Positions 42,045-52,565 of a stretch of 64,000 nucleotides of DNA are shown here, piece after piece. The position numbers were made by a program, and so were the translations under genes. The notes under the pieces were generated by a model that made no database searches, was not told the origin of the DNA, and saw only the letters and a list, made by a program, of their open reading frames with translations. Numbering within the stretch: position 1 is the first letter of the stretch; the number at the start of each line of letters is the position of its first letter. The stretch comes from Tritrichomonas musculus. Taxonomy: Eukaryota; Parabasalia; Tritrichomonadida; Tritrichomonadidae. The DNA lies in the NCBI GenBank assembly GCA_039105265.1, contig JAPFFF010000038.1:1302001-1366000 (forward strand), read 5' to 3'.

Positions 42045-44523
42045 AAGCTGAATACAAAATTTACTAAAATAGCATATTATGTTAAACCAGAATTACAACA
42101 TCAGGAAGAAACAATCGAAGCTTTTATTAATTTTTTTATACAGACGAAATCAATATTACTCCAGCATATGTTTTTTCTATAAAATTTTTATCACATAAAT
42201 TTGATATTCTAGCATTAATCACAATAACAGAAGAATACATAAATAATGAAGAGAATGAACATGAAATACTTGCAGAAATATTTTCTCATCCAGAAAATCT
42301 TTACGAAGAACAAGAAAAGATTTTCTGATTTCAAATAAACTTTTCTTGTTTTGAAATAAATCCAATGAACCATCAAAAACAAAAAAAAAGCAAGGTCAGA
42401 TTTCAAAACAAAACGTGAATGATAATGAATTAATTTTAAAAGAAAGATAAAAAGTTCATCTACTCAAAATTACTATTTAAATATTTTCTATTGGAAGACG
42501 ACCGTTTAAATTTATTTTCAATATCACATCTTTATCGTATAATACCAGAACATTTGAGAAGAAAACAAATTAAGAGTTCTCAATTGGAAAAAAAGAATTC
42601 TTGACTTTTTAATAAATAAAATTGATAACTAAAAAAAAAAAAAAAAAAAAAAAAAAAACAAGCTTTAATTTTGGTGCAGCTCTTTAAATTCAGGCAAAAA
42701 GGCCAAAAACGTTTCTATAAAGAAGTGATTAATAAAAATGACAGTGTTGGTCTAAATTATATTGAAAAAGTATTAGTTGAAGAAATGATTGATTTGCTGA
42801 ATTATCAAGAACAAAAAGAAAAAGAACACGAAGAAGATAAAAAAGCATTGAATGAACAAATAACAGACATTGAAAAGAGAATGGATGACATTTTAAACTG
42901 ATTTTCAAAAGAAAATGAAGATATTCGAAACCAAATGAAATTAGAAAGACTTTATCAAAACCAGAAAATTGAACATTTGAAAAGGACTATAGTAGACACA
43001 AGTGATTTTTATTCAAATCCAAGTTATGAAGTGTTTAACAAACTTCAGTCGGATTCTCAATGTATGATCCTGTCAGAAATGAATAAAAAGCACAGTCAAA
43101 ATTAACAAATTGAAAGTGAAACTAAAATCTAATTATCAATTAGATGACAATCAGCTTTTTTATATCCAATCCAAAGACTACAAACAGACTCTTTTTTCAA
43201 GCATCAATATAGAAAAGATCATTATTCCACCATCAATAATTGAAGCTTTGATTACTAATTCTCTAAAGAATAAAAAAGAATTCATCAGACTTGCCAATAA
43301 GTGTGATGAGATATATGCTTGTATTGAATATCCATCAAGCAAATATCAGCAAATTATGGACTATATAATTCAAATGAATGAATCAAATGAATTCACACTA
43401 AAAACAGAAATCAGAATCACCAAGATTGATGAAAAAGAAAAGCTGTTTTATCAAAACAAATATATTAATTTTGTATTATTTGAACAACCAAATGAAATTA
43501 TTTCAAATGGATTAGAAATCCCTTCTTCTGTTGCTTCAATTGGCAGTTGTTTTTTCAGTGAGTGCTCATCGTTATCAAAAATCTCAATTCCTTCTTCAGC
43601 GACTTCAATTGGAGATTATGCTTTCAGCGGATGTTCGTGATTGACAGAAATCATAATTCCTTCTTCTGTGACTTCAATTGGAAATTTTGCTTTCACCAAT
43701 TGTACCTCATTAATTCATATTTCAATTCCATCATCAATAACCACAATTGGTGAAGGCATTTTCAGTGCATGCTGGAAATTAAAAAAAATACAAATTATAC
43801 CAAATAAAAATGAAAGAATTAAATTAATCAATGATACATTTCTCATTTTTAAATCTTCAAAGAGTGAGAATTTTGATACACTTATATGGACGAAAAATGA
43901 TATTAAAACTGCAAATATATCACCAATCATCACAAAAATAGGAAGTTCTGCTTTCTATGGTTGTACGTCATTAACACGAATCTCAATTCCATCATCAATA
44001 ACATCAATTGGAGATGATATTATTCACTCTATATTGGAATTTAGAAAATATACAAATTATTCCAAATAAAAATGAACGAATTAAATTTATCGATGACAAA
44101 ATTCTCGTTTTTAAGTCATCAACGAGTGAAAATTTAGATACACTTATATGGACGAAAAATAATGTTACAACAGCAAATATACCACCATTCATTACAAATA
44201 TTGGAAGCTCTGCTTTCATGGATCGTTCATCATTAACACATATCTCAATTCCTTCTTCTGTTACTTCAATTGGAAATTCTTCTTTTTGTCCGGGCTCATC
44301 ATTAAAGCAAATCCAAATTCCATCATCTGCGACTTTAATTGGGATTTTTGCTTTTTGTCGCTGTTCATCATTAACGCAAATCTCAATTCCATCATCTGTA
44401 ACATTGATTGGAAGTTTGGCTTTCAGTGAATGCACTTCATTAACACAGATTTCAATTCCCGCTTCAATTAAAAACATTGAAGACATTGGTTTGCCATCCA
44501 AAACCAAAATTATAAGAACTTGA
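42045..44523 (+). pseudogene. Decayed BTB-like / BspA LRR_5 gene
   Basis: A broken relative of the intact gene at 59478. It begins with BTB-like N-terminal pieces (ITPAYVFSIKFLSHKFDIL; DDRLNLFSISHLYRI), then an A28 run, then a coiled coil (EEDKKALNEQITDIEKR), a middle region (IYACIEYPSSKYQQIMDYI) and LRR_5 repeats to the end. Breaks include several stops and shifts in the 5' third, an in-frame TGA at 43638-43640 between two intact LRR_5 units, and a frame shift near 44020-44035. The LRR part consists of 23-residue units (IPSSVTSIGNFAF). The C-terminal Sel1 repeats of the intact paralogue are absent. It is a host pseudogene of fairly recent decay. Confidence 0.85.
42631..42658. repeat. A28 homopolymer
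   Basis: An uninterrupted run of 28 A inside the decayed BspA gene, at one of its damaged points. Confidence 0.9.
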
Positions 44524-44799
44524 AGAAGTATTTGAGATCAATAGCCAAAAGTAATTTAAATCTCATGTTGATAATATTTATTTTCAATGAGCATTTTTTT
44601 TTTTTTTAAGCAATTCAACCAAAAGTGTGTTCTAATTTCAAGCTAGCTTTTAATTTAGAATTCAGATAATTTATGTCCTTTTTAATTTCTTATGTTTTGT
44701 AGGTCAATCATTTTTATGAATAACAACTAAACTACAAAATATAGAATAAAATTATTTTCATTTTTTTTTATTTCAATAAAAATTCTAAACATCTAAAAT
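44524..44799. other. Short intergenic stretch between convergent gene ends
   Basis: T-rich sequence between the end of the decayed BspA gene and the end of the metacaspase-like gene. Nothing else is seen. Confidence 0.5.
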
Positions 44800-45828
44800 T
44801 TATTCTTGCTGGTTTTCTTCAACAAATTCATCGTCATCATCATCAGAATCTGGTTCATTGTCTTCAGGTTCGTCTGGATGAGAATCTTCGTATTCGATGA
44901 TTTCTTCAACAGGATCAGAAGATGGATGCTCGCCTGGCTTGTACATTGGCTCGTTTTCAGCGAGAGCGTTTGTCATTTGGCAATCAACAGATTCACTGAA
45001 ACGTGCAAGTGAAGCATTCAAACGCTCAACGAGTCTCTTTGGTGAAATTGAAGGATCTTCATAGATAATCTTGCAGAAGTAGTAAGTGAAGATTCCATGC
45101 GATCTTCGGCCAACCTTTGAATTTGGATCAGTGATCTTGTTGGCAGCAAAAGACATCATTTCTGATGGGTTTGGATTGTTGACTTTGTTGACTGCTTGGA
45201 TGTCGAAGACAGATCCTCCAGCAGTGCAATCAGATACGAAAACAACTTTGCATTTTCCGTTGTTATCACGTGCAATTAAACGACCGAATTGGTTTGCAGT
45301 AACATTCTTGTCCTTGAATTCGACACCATGGCTTCCGAAGTCAATTGTATCACGACCTGAGTAGAAAACAGTAAGATTTTCTCTGGTGTGGAAGAGGAAA
45401 AATTGAAGGTACTTGGGGTAGTTTCCTTGAATGCAGTTAAGGAGGTAGAAAACTTTGAATCCTAATCGATGATGATAAAGACCGAATAAGTAGCCATCGT
45501 TCATGGCACCAACTTTTGGATCATGCTTGTCATGTTTGAAGTTGTTGATTAAAATGAGGCAAACTTTGTCATATCCTTCTGTTGGCATGTCATTTCGGCT
45601 GACATGATTGAGTTTACGGCCAATACGCTTGAAAGCTTTCTTGAGCTTCTTTTGGGTTGAAACACGGCGAATTCTTTGAAATTTCTTTTCAGAGAATTCA
45701 TTGTTCTTTCTCATGAGTTTTTCTGTGCGATGTTCATAATGTGGATGCTTTTGTTTTTTGTCTGGCTTATCATAACATATGCTGTTATCAGCGACACCGG
45801 TTGTTGTTGGGACTTGATTATCTTCCAT
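44800..45828 (-). CDS. Metacaspase-like protein (clan CD, C14), catalytic His position altered
   Basis: 342 residues, starting 17 nt after a TCATT initiator. The N-terminus (~1-80) is basic and Lys/Arg-rich. The caspase-like fold spans ~85-280: VCLILINNF strand, GAMNDGYLF helix start, LTVFYSGRD at 152-160, CKVVFVSDCTAGG at 193-205. Metacaspases normally have YSGHG at the His site; here it is YSGR159D, while a later SHG at 166-168 is displaced. Cys201 in SDC keeps the nucleophile position, but the usual DCCHSG reads DCTAGG. The last ~45 residues are strongly acidic (Asp/Glu). Trichomonads have many C14 metacaspase-like genes. This member may be a non-catalytic pseudo-enzyme or use a different His; that is inference. 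Confidence 0.85.
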   Translation of the reverse strand: MEDNQVPTTTGVADNSICYDKPDKKQKHPHYEHRTEKLMRKNNEFSEKKFQRIRRVSTQKKLKKAFKRIGRKLNHVSRNDMPTEGYDKVCLILINNFKHDKHDPKVGAMNDGYLFGLYHHRLGFKVFYLLNCIQGNYPKYLQFFLFHTRENLTVFYSGRDTIDFGSHGVEFKDKNVTANQFGRLIARDNNGKCKVVFVSDCTAGGSVFDIQAVNKVNNPNPSEMMSFAANKITDPNSKVGRRSHGIFTYYFCKIIYEDPSISPKRLVERLNASLARFSESVDCQMTNALAENEPMYKPGEHPSSDPVEEIIEYEDSHPDEPEDNEPDSDDDDDEFVEENQQE

Positions 45829-45843
45829 TTGTTTTTAAATAAA

Positions 45844-45848
45844 AATGA
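45844..45848 (-). promoter_or_regulatory. Initiator of the metacaspase-like gene
   Basis: TCATT on the minus strand; the A at 45846 gives a 17-nt UTR. Confidence 0.5.
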
Positions 45849-46495
45849 GATGAGAACATTATTTTCTCATAGGAATAGAAATAAAAGTTTCAAATATTAT
45901 CTTCATTTATTTTCTCAAAATTCAATAAAATATTTTTCAATAATTTCTTAGTTTATTTGGTATTTTGAATTTATTTTCACAAAAAAATAAAATAATCTTT
46001 GAAAAATTCAGAACATTAAATTAATTAAATCAAAACCAACACAATTTTTTTTTTTTAAATTTTTTAGATTGTAAAATAGAAATTCTTCATTCACCATAAC
46101 GCTTTTATTTTTTCTTCTTCTTTTAAAATAAGTTTTTTTCAGTATATTTTTAAAACTATGATTATTATATAAATAAAATTCTTTTATGATTTCAAATTTC
46201 ATATTTATATTTTATAAATTTAAATATTTATTCATATTAATGCTATATTAAAAATCAAAAAAGATCTTTTCTAATCTTTATTCCTTTACCAACTTATTGT
46301 TATATTAGCATTTTTATATCTTTTGAAAATGCTATATAATGAAGATGGAATAAATATTTGTGACAATAATGAATATTCATTGAAAGTGTCATTTCCAATG
46401 CTAACCACAGATGATTGCAAATGTATTCCTTCCAAAAGGTGATGACATAATTGTTGTAACAGAAGAAGAAACCATCCATTTTAATCAAATGTTAT
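45849..46495. other. Intergenic, nothing recognised
   Basis: AT-rich DNA upstream of the metacaspase-like gene. The short frames on the minus strand lack family signal. Confidence 0.5.
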
Positions 46496-46597
46496 TCCTA
46501 AATTTTTAAAAAATTTAATGATATAGAAAAATTCAATGATATTCTGTAACCACCATATTATTCAAAAAGTGTATTCAATCCAGAGATTTACGATGTA

Positions 46598-46902
46598 TAG
46601 TTTGACGATAAACCGGTCGACATCACGAAAAACTGGTCGACATCATCAACTTTTTCATTAAACTCATAGAAATACTCGGAATACATTTCTATAATGCTTA
46701 TTTAAAAACCAGTAGACATTATAAAATTTTAAAAATTTTTTAGAACTTTTTAAAAAGATATTTGAGTTATATTTGAGAGCTTTTTCAATATCATTTTTCA
46801 TTCAATTTTGAACATCTTTATGAAATATTTGAGTGCGATTTTATGAAAAAGTTTACGATGTCGACCGGTTTTTCTGATTTTTACTTGTATATCGTCTTAC
46901 TA
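46598..46902. mobile_element. TA-flanked MITE nested in the inverted-repeat element
   Basis: Ends TAGTTTGACGATA and TATCGTCTTACTA are imperfect inverted repeats, followed inward by GTCGACC-rich repeats (AACCGGTCGACATC, AACTGGTCGACATC, GATGTCGACCGG). TA flanks both sides (46596-46597, 46903-46904). Removing element plus one TA gives GATG-TA-TGTTTG, exactly what the uninterrupted right arm shows. Tc1/mariner-type MITE. A fragment of the same family lies at 27308-27352. Confidence 0.85.
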
Positions 46903-47517
46903 TATGTTTGTTAAACAAAATAGAATGTGATATAAAAGAAAAACAGATTTTTTTTTAAGTTAAAAAAAATTTTAGAAACTTTTCAATTATTTTTTTTATT
47001 TTCCATTGTATTATATCTTGGTAAACTTCCTATTGAATATATTAAAATTTATTACTAATATTATATATATTTCTAAATTTATATTTACCATTTATTATTT
47101 AAAAATGCAAATTAAAAATAAAGATATTGTTAAAATGAAATAGTCAAATTTATTATTGAAAATTCAAATAGTTATGATGCATGAATAAAAACCTATAATA
47201 CTGCTAGTAATATTTAATATTATATTAAAATTATAGTTTATATATAAATAAATAACTAATATATATCATATTAGTAATAAATATTAATATATTCAATAGG
47301 AAATTTACCAAGATATATATAATACAATGGAAAAAAAAATAATTGAAAAGTTTCTAAAATTTTTTTTAACTTGAAATGTTTTAAATCTTAAAAAAAAATC
47401 TTTTTTTCTTTTATATCACATTCTATTTTGTTTAACAAACATACATCGTAAATCTCTGGATTGAATACACTTTTTGAATAATATGGTGGTTACCGAATAT
47501 CATTGAATTTTTCTATA

Positions 47518-47522
47518 TCACT
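47518..47522 (+). promoter_or_regulatory. Initiator inside a transposon end
   Basis: TCACT matches TCA-Y-W. The A at 47520 gives a 15-nt UTR for the ATG at 47535. The site lies in the terminal inverted repeat of the 46496-47534 element. Confidence 0.6.
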
Positions 47523-47534
47523 AAATTTTATAAA

Positions 47535-50500
47535 ATGATTTTGGCCTATCTCTTTGTTCAAGTATTATGTGAAAGAACAAAAACTTGTACAGTAAAACAA
47601 ACTTTGTTTGATTTAACAAAAGACAACTATAATCAAGTTATTGGTCAATCGAGACCAGTTTTTGTAAGAATTGAAAATGAAGGATGCCCTTATTCCAAAC
47701 CATCACAAAATTACTGGGAAGAAGCCTCAAGGCTTTTTCCAAACATCAAATTTGTAAGAGCAGAATGCTTAAATAATGGCGAAGTATGCAAAAATTTAGG
47801 TGCTCAGGTTTCTCCCACTCATATCTTATTTGGAGCCAATAGTACTGAAAAATTAGAAACATATGAACAAAATACCCCAATTTCTTTATCATCAACGCCA
47901 TATGCCAATATAATATTTAATCATCTTGGATTTTATCCATTTGATACCCCTTCAATACAGGAAATTATACCAGAATCCTCAAATATTTTCTTTGAATCCT
48001 ACAAATACCCAATCTTCATTTTATATGATTCTTCATGCGATGAAGATTCAGATTTTATTGCGCAATTTCTAATTGAAGCCACCGAAAATTACATATCTTC
48101 AGACGATTATGGATTTGGTAAGATCGACTGCTCCCAATATCCAGATGAATGTTCGAAATGGGGAGCCACATATCCTTCAGCAAACGTATTTTCTCGTCAA
48201 AAAGCAATCAGCGTTAGCATTACTGAAATAGACCGAATCAGTGAGCGAATAGATCTAGCTGTTAACTTCCTTGAACAATCAAATCAAGTATATCCTACAC
48301 CAGCTCCATACGTTAGTCCAGCCGCTCCACAAGTACCAACGATATCAAATGTACAAACCATCAGTGTTCCCGACCTTCAAAATCGCGAAACCTCGACAAT
48401 TCGAAATGAATATAATACTGCTAAAACTCCTTCATACACAGGCAACGACTATACAGAATCGACAGCTGATGTTTTCTCATGCACCACGACTACTTTGAAA
48501 GCAGAAGCTTATGCAGATGTCCTAAAGCTACTCAATTTTTACAGAAAATTGGCCGGATTACCAGAAAACGTTAAAAACGATGAGACGTTGAATAACGGTT
48601 GTTATTTGGCCGCCAAATACTCATCAAGAGCTGCCTCATTATCTCACTCAATTCACGACTATTGGAAAGATACGTGTGATTTTAATTCAGGCGATAATTG
48701 GCAACTAATTGCGAGCTCTTTAAAAAACTCAAATTTGGCCCAAGGAGAAGAAAGAATCATGTCAATGATCTCTGGCTTAATTGATGATGAAGGCGCTGAC
48801 AATGAAGATTCAGTTGGACATCGTAGATGGTTTTTGTATCCCTATTTAACAAAGATTGGAGTTGGCTTTTATCCACTTTCGAAACACCGAATGGAAGGCT
48901 ACACTGTTCAATATCCTCCTTCTGGAGTTTTCAATGTAATCAATGAAAATTACAACAGTAATGAATATACTGGTGTGAACTTTATTGCTTGGCCGCCTGC
49001 AGGTCCTTTTCCACTTGAAAGATTGCCTTCTTCATGGTCCGTCTATTACAAAGAGTTCCAAAAAGAAGGCGCTACTCTTGACAACATTGTGATCAAGATA
49101 ACAAGAGATGATGGACTCAACTTGGAATATTCAAAGGCAAATTTGGCGACAAACACAATGGGAATGAAAGGAACTTTAGTTTTCAAGCTGACTGATAATT
49201 CATTGAAATTAATCAAGGCCGGCAGGGGTGTCCATGTTCAGATCTACTTTTTGAAGGATTCAACACGTGATTGCCTTGATTATACAATCAATTTCTTCGA
49301 TGATAACGCGGAAGATGTTTCGTGCTTCTACAACACAGATAAAACAAAATGTCCAGCTAACATTGAAGATAGTAAAAAGTTCGGAAATGGACAATATTCA
49401 AATTACAAACCTTCTGGAATTAATCGAGCAATCATTCATGTTGTTGAAGATGTTAAATTAACAGCTGAATTAACAATAGATTTTGCTCCATCTGTCATTA
49501 TTAAAGGTAACAAAATTGAAGGAAAAATAATCGTCGGTGCTGATACTGATCTTGATATTCAAGATCCTACAGCAACTGACTTTTCTGTTAATGTTAATCC
49601 TTCATTTAAATGCGGTGTATTGAGAACACCTGGAAAATGCAAGTCTGTTAAAGTTCAGATGTCTGAAAATCCAACAATTAAAACAAGAGGACGTTCTTTG
49701 ATCTATTTCGGTTCTTATGTTAATATTGAAACACCAAAGAAATTGAGATCTGGTGATTATGATTATATATTCGGTATTGCTTATAATGGACAAGAAGCAT
49801 ATTTTGTCTGCACACCTGTTTTGTATGTCCAATATGCATGCGAAGGAGGAAATCTTCCTATATATAAACTTGATAATTCGTTAAATTGCTATCAAATCAG
49901 TGCTTCTTATCCATTGAGTAAATTGAAAACGAACAAGAAATACTTCAAAGTTTATGCACGTAGTACTGACTTTAAGATATCATCAAATACTGTTGCTGAT
50001 TCAAGCTTTTCTGATTATGAGATTTATGTGGAAAACAGTGTAAACTTAGAGTATTCTGCGAACTTAGAATTCAAAGCCAAATCAATAAAAATATCGAGTT
50101 ATTCTAATACAAAAATAAAGCCTACTTTCACTTATCCATACATTGATCCATATACAAATGGTCTTTCAGAAATTCAAAGCATATTGAAAATTTATCCATT
50201 CAGCAATCTTTACATATCTAACATAGATAGCAAGACGGTTTTGAACGGTTATTCCGTTCCTGACATTCTTGGTGATGAGGCGGCAAAGGCTCTTTTGCAG
50301 CGAAAAGAGACACTTGTTTATGATGAAAGTACATCTGACTTTGCTGATGAAAATGGATGCTACAACTACGAGTGGAAAAGTGATATAACACCATTATTCA
50401 TTACAAATGGAAAACATGATCAATACACATTTACTTACACAGGAACTTCTGGTAATAATAATATATTAAGATTGAAGCCAACTGAAGGAACAGCTTCAAA

Positions 50501-52565
50501 AGCGACAACCTTCATTTTCAATCCAAAGAACACCAATGGAAATTGGGAATTAATTTTTATTGAAAACTACCAAGATTTGACAATTAAAACAGCAATTCCT
50601 GCTGAATATGGAACAGCTTATGACTACTTTAGAAGAATACGTTTAAATAACGTTTCAAAAGTTAAATTTGTTAGTCTGGATGATTCAGAAATATCAGGCA
50701 TCACGACAGATATCACTGGAAGTTCTGATGTTGATTTTTCATCCAATGAAGACAAGTCGATTGCATTTGACAAACTCATTGTGAGATCGAGTGCAACAAT
50801 CAAGGCACCCAATGCACCATGCAATAACTTAAATGTTTTATTTGCAAGTCCAAAAATAGTAGGAATGGAAATAAAAGCATTTAATGTCTATGATTACTCT
50901 AATGTTAAATTGAAGAATTGTTCTGTTTCTGGTAATACTGAATTCATTATTTCTGGTTCAACTTTTCCATCAATTAAGTTGTTAAATTCACAATTCAATC
51001 CATCATCATTTAAGGTTGTGTTATTTAAATATGTTGATTATGGCATTAGTAAACTTTTGTCAAATGATGATGAAATGAGTCCTTTGCTATATGGCTTTGA
51101 TTCTGAAGTAGCTGATGATTTGAAATCTAAAATAAAAATCATTAAAAGAGTTGATGATTTCGGCGTTACAGAATCAGATTCTACTGATTATAAAGTGATC
51201 CTTTCAAAGGACAAGAAAGGAATCTATTTGGTTGTTAAAGACTTCGATGAGAACAACGCTCCCGAATCTGTCCCTGAAGATGAAGAAGACAAAGAATTAG
51301 ACGATAACTTTGAAGTCCTTCCATCACCACCACCGCCACCACCTGTCGAAGTGACTTCTCAACCAGAAGATAGTAGTGACAGTGAACCAGAAAAAAGTGA
51401 CAGTGAACCAGAAAAAAGTGACAGTGTACCAGAAAAAAGTGACAATGTACCTGACAAAAGCGAAGAAGATCAATCAGCATCAGTTGTAACACCAGAGCCA
51501 GATACGTCAGAGATCATTGTTGAAGTTGAAATCACAAGTAATGATGAATCTGCTTTGGATGAAAAGCTGAAGGAAGCATTCAACACAACAAACGACGCAA
51601 ACGTTGTTGCTGTAATAAAAGGAAATCAATTCACATACAATTCATCATTGAGCAGCAACCAGTTCATCAAGCCACAAGAAAACTCTGAAATCAATTTCAA
51701 AGGCGGCAATTTGAATCTAGTTTTCCCAGACAAAGGAAAAGTGACAGTCAATTTGCCGAGTGAAAATCCCGACATTTCATTCAAAGGAAGTGGAAACGTC
51801 GATCTGAAACTTCCAGGTCAAGAAAACTCAATCACTATTGAAAGCAGCTCCCAAATAAATGGAACTGTTACAATAACCGTTCCAACCGGTGTGAATTCAC
51901 TTGTCATTGATTCACTCTCGCTCGAATCGCAGAGCTCAATCGCTGCAAAGAAAGAAAGCACCACTGACAAGGTCAATTTGACAGTCAGGAAGATTGAAGC
52001 CAAGCATAACTCGAATCCTCAATTATCCGACCTGACGATCAAGGACACATTGAAAGTCGCCCAGATGGCAAATGTTGACATCAAAAACGTCGTTTTGACA
52101 ACGGCAACGATCAGTTACGACGTTGAAGATTTCACGAAATGGAGCAAAGCAGGAATTACTGGCACTTTTTCAACTCTTCCAGGAAATCTTTTTGTCAACC
52201 GTGTTTCAAACAACTCACCAAAAGTTGATGAAGAATACTCGTTGTTGGAGGGAACTTTCGACGGTGTAACATGCAGCGATTGGCTTGGAAAAGTAGACTT
52301 CAGCAACTCTGGCTTATCGTCAAAAAGATGCGATGACATCCAGCGATTGATTCAATCTGAGAACAAGAGAATTGTTGTAAAGACTGAGAAAGAGGATAAG
52401 AAGAGTCCTTTGGGCGGTGGAGCAATCGCTGGCATTGTTATTGCTTGCGTAGCTGTGGTCGCAATTGTTGTCGTTGTTGTTATTTTGGTAATGCGTAAGA
52501 AGAAGGCTGCTTTATCTCAGTCAGAGGATCCAAATAATAACAATGACGATGATGTTGGCCTTTAA
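47535..52565 (+). CDS. Surface protein: thioredoxin-like domains, CAP domain, large extracellular region, TM anchor
   Basis: 1676 residues. A short signal peptide (MILAYLFVQVLC) leads into a thioredoxin/PDI-like domain (~18-130) whose active-site position reads CPYS, and a second, weaker thioredoxin-like segment (~135-240). A CAP/SCP (CRISP-PR1 YkwD-like) domain spans ~315-500, with LLNFYRKLAGL, CYLAAKYSSR, SLSHSIHDYW and SVGHRRWFLYP. A long beta-rich region follows (~500-1250). A Pro-rich and SDSEPEK-repeat stalk (~1260-1310), another beta-rich domain, a Gly-rich segment and a membrane helix (IAGIVIACVAVVAIVVVVV, ~1630-1650) end with a short basic-then-acidic tail. Type I surface topology is likely. 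The CxxS site suggests isomerase-like or structural rather than reductase activity. The 3' quarter is richer in G+C. Confidence 0.85.
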   Translation: MILAYLFVQVLCERTKTCTVKQTLFDLTKDNYNQVIGQSRPVFVRIENEGCPYSKPSQNYWEEASRLFPNIKFVRAECLNNGEVCKNLGAQVSPTHILFGANSTEKLETYEQNTPISLSSTPYANIIFNHLGFYPFDTPSIQEIIPESSNIFFESYKYPIFILYDSSCDEDSDFIAQFLIEATENYISSDDYGFGKIDCSQYPDECSKWGATYPSANVFSRQKAISVSITEIDRISERIDLAVNFLEQSNQVYPTPAPYVSPAAPQVPTISNVQTISVPDLQNRETSTIRNEYNTAKTPSYTGNDYTESTADVFSCTTTTLKAEAYADVLKLLNFYRKLAGLPENVKNDETLNNGCYLAAKYSSRAASLSHSIHDYWKDTCDFNSGDNWQLIASSLKNSNLAQGEERIMSMISGLIDDEGADNEDSVGHRRWFLYPYLTKIGVGFYPLSKHRMEGYTVQYPPSGVFNVINENYNSNEYTGVNFIAWPPAGPFPLERLPSSWSVYYKEFQKEGATLDNIVIKITRDDGLNLEYSKANLATNTMGMKGTLVFKLTDNSLKLIKAGRGVHVQIYFLKDSTRDCLDYTINFFDDNAEDVSCFYNTDKTKCPANIEDSKKFGNGQYSNYKPSGINRAIIHVVEDVKLTAELTIDFAPSVIIKGNKIEGKIIVGADTDLDIQDPTATDFSVNVNPSFKCGVLRTPGKCKSVKVQMSENPTIKTRGRSLIYFGSYVNIETPKKLRSGDYDYIFGIAYNGQEAYFVCTPVLYVQYACEGGNLPIYKLDNSLNCYQISASYPLSKLKTNKKYFKVYARSTDFKISSNTVADSSFSDYEIYVENSVNLEYSANLEFKAKSIKISSYSNTKIKPTFTYPYIDPYTNGLSEIQSILKIYPFSNLYISNIDSKTVLNGYSVPDILGDEAAKALLQRKETLVYDESTSDFADENGCYNYEWKSDITPLFITNGKHDQYTFTYTGTSGNNNILRLKPTEGTASKATTFIFNPKNTNGNWELIFIENYQDLTIKTAIPAEYGTAYDYFRRIRLNNVSKVKFVSLDDSEISGITTDITGSSDVDFSSNEDKSIAFDKLIVRSSATIKAPNAPCNNLNVLFASPKIVGMEIKAFNVYDYSNVKLKNCSVSGNTEFIISGSTFPSIKLLNSQFNPSSFKVVLFKYVDYGISKLLSNDDEMSPLLYGFDSEVADDLKSKIKIIKRVDDFGVTESDSTDYKVILSKDKKGIYLVVKDFDENNAPESVPEDEEDKELDDNFEVLPSPPPPPPVEVTSQPEDSSDSEPEKSDSEPEKSDSVPEKSDNVPDKSEEDQSASVVTPEPDTSEIIVEVEITSNDESALDEKLKEAFNTTNDANVVAVIKGNQFTYNSSLSSNQFIKPQENSEINFKGGNLNLVFPDKGKVTVNLPSENPDISFKGSGNVDLKLPGQENSITIESSSQINGTVTITVPTGVNSLVIDSLSLESQSSIAAKKESTTDKVNLTVRKIEAKHNSNPQLSDLTIKDTLKVAQMANVDIKNVVLTTATISYDVEDFTKWSKAGITGTFSTLPGNLFVNRVSNNSPKVDEEYSLLEGTFDGVTCSDWLGKVDFSNSGLSSKRCDDIQRLIQSENKRIVVKTEKEDKKSPLGGGAIAGIVIACVAVVAIVVVVVILVMRKKKAALSQSEDPNNNNDDDVGL
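51371..51455 (+). repeat. 21-bp coding tandem repeat (SDSEPEK)
   Basis: Four tandem 21-bp units encode SDSEPEK, SDSEPEK, SDSVPEK and SDNVPDK in the stalk of the surface protein. The first two are identical at the DNA level. Confidence 0.85.

Larger units (their letters stand above)
46496..47534. mobile_element. Inverted-repeat element reaching to the start of the next gene
   Basis: Left arm 46496-46597 continuing at 46903-47060; right arm about 47280-47534. The arms are nearly identical in opposite orientation (e.g. GGTAACCACCATATTATTC against its complement) over about 250 bp. The left arm is split by a 305-bp insertion (listed separately). The outer end of the right arm, TATATCACTAAATTTTATAA, runs into the ATG of the 47535 gene and carries its initiator; the left arm's counterpart reads TATATCATTAAATTTTTTAA. 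No coding frame lies inside. Target duplication was not resolved. Confidence 0.75.

Noticed and set aside
45829-46495. Short minus-strand frames (about 62-64 codons)
   Set aside because: No initiator or recognisable domain; typical of AT-rich intergenic sequence.
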